Assembly: GCA_947378695.1 (NCBI GenBank)
Contig: CANCKZ010000042.1
Span: 1-6,594, forward strand
Length of the DNA stretch: 6,594 nucleotides
Source: Rickettsiales bacterium
Lineage (GTDB): Bacteria > Pseudomonadota > Alphaproteobacteria > Rickettsiales > Deianiraeaceae
Reading direction: 5' to 3'
In this document: positions 6,001 to 6,594 of the stretch, piece by piece
How the letters are laid out: the number at the start of each line of letters is the position of its first letter
Numbering within the stretch: position 1 is the stretch's first letter
Notes under the pieces: model-generated
Seen by the model: only the letters and a program-made list of their open reading frames with translations
Told to the model about the DNA's origin: nothing
Database searches by the model: none
Position numbers and translations under genes: made by a program

Positions 6001-6594
6001 ATGAATCAGAATTTTTATTATAACGAAAACCGTTTGTTTTGCGAAGAAAACCCAATCAACACAACGGCTACACCGCAATATATATACTCCACAAAGCAAG
6101 TCGTTTCAAACCTTGAAACCTTTCAAAAACACCTTGACGGCATTGAAAAACTTGTCGCTTTTTCGATAAAATCCTGCAATAATCACGCCATAGTTCGTGC
6201 ATTAATTCAAGCTGGCTCTGGTATTGACTGCGTTTCACTTGGCGAAATGAAGCGTGCCGTTGAATGTGGTTGCTCTCCGCAAAAAATCGTTCTTGCCGGC
6301 GTTGGAAAAACGGACGAGGAAATCACATTTGCAATTGAAAACGAGATTTTGCAAATCAATGTGGAGTCTGTGGAGGAAATGCAAATTATTCAATCAATTG
6401 CTGGTAATTTGGCGAAAAATGTTCGTGTTGCCTTGCGTGTCAACCCCCATTTGAAGGTGGAAAATTACACGCACGATAAAATCACAACTGGGAAAATCGG
6501 CAATAAATTTGGCATCGACATCACTGATATCCCGCACGCACTTGATATCATCAAAACCTGTGAAAACCTTGAATTTGTTGGATTTTCGTGCCAT
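6001..6594 (+). CDS. lysA: Diaminopimelate decarboxylase-like PLP enzyme, N-terminal half (runs off the window)
   Basis: The frame is open for 198 codons from the ATG at 6001 to the window end, about half of a 400-420 residue LysA. LysA is a fold-type III PLP enzyme that decarboxylates meso-diaminopimelate to lysine in the cytoplasm. Visible features are TPQYIYS (25-31), the PLP lysine Lys57 in FSIKSCNN (YAVKAN in most relatives), GSGIDCVSLGE (72-82), KIVLAGVGKT (95-104), LRVNPH (145-150) and TGKIGNKFGI (163-172). The open end VGFSCH stops at the His of the family's H-I-G-S-Q motif. TGxxxxKFGI and the H-motif favour DAP decarboxylase over ornithine/arginine decarboxylases, but the C-terminal specificity residues lie outside. 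The IKSC variant is seen in some LysA-like proteins, so a relative such as a carboxynorspermidine or other amino-acid decarboxylase is not excluded. It follows nuoN by 2 bp, so co-transcription is likely. Confidence 0.85.
   Translation, partial: MNQNFYYNENRLFCEENPINTTATPQYIYSTKQVVSNLETFQKHLDGIEKLVAFSIKSCNNHAIVRALIQAGSGIDCVSLGEMKRAVECGCSPQKIVLAGVGKTDEEITFAIENEILQINVESVEEMQIIQSIAGNLAKNVRVALRVNPHLKVENYTHDKITTGKIGNKFGIDITDIPHALDIIKTCENLEFVGFSCH

Overview
The window is a compact, chromosomal housekeeping stretch of a low-GC Gram-negative bacterium (about 40 % GC in the lines I counted by eye). A signal-peptide-bearing YceI protein, a proton-pumping NADH dehydrogenase subunit (NuoN), a bacterial LonA of exactly E. 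coli length and a LysA-type decarboxylase all fit Pseudomonadota. The YceI motif pattern (LDPTHTNITWSANHVGFSNP) and the Lon N-terminus suggest Alphaproteobacteria, but this rests on remembered family patterns, not a search. I see no mobile element, CRISPR array, tRNA, rRNA or long non-coding stretch.

Layout: (1) 1-188, minus strand, the 5' part of a yceI-like gene leaving the window. (2) 189-347, a divergent intergenic region with a candidate promoter for each side. (3) 348-1689, plus strand, rpsT-tal-dut, a tight cluster in which each stop codon overlaps the next start as ATGA. (4) 1691-4530, minus strand, lon-folE (lon first), also joined by an ATGA overlap. dut and folE converge with one base between their stop codons. 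(5) 4531-4621, a short divergent region carrying a TTGACTT/AAGTCAA inverted repeat whose arms can be the -35 boxes of interleaved lon and nuoN promoters. (6) 4622-6594, plus strand, nuoN followed 2 bp later by a lysA-like gene that runs off the end.

The genes do not form one pathway. They cover translation (S20), the non-oxidative pentose phosphate pathway (transaldolase), nucleotide hygiene (dUTPase), proteolysis (Lon), a tetrahydrofolate-type GTP cyclohydrolase relative (FolE), respiration (NuoN) and lysine/diaminopimelate metabolism (LysA). The groupings look like opportunistic operons of a streamlined genome.

The most unusual item is the FolE homologue. It keeps the zinc ligands and the guanine-binding Glu, but it has replaced several residues that are nearly invariant in GTP cyclohydrolase I, including Arg positions that hold the triphosphate. 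Other points of interest are the near absence of classical Shine-Dalgarno sequences, a recurrent AAGTGAT element 7-8 nt before the rpsT and lon starts that could pair with the AUCAC part of the 16S rRNA tail, the interleaved lon/nuoN promoters, and nuoN lying outside a nuo operon. I found no convincing evidence for a wholly new multi-gene system here.
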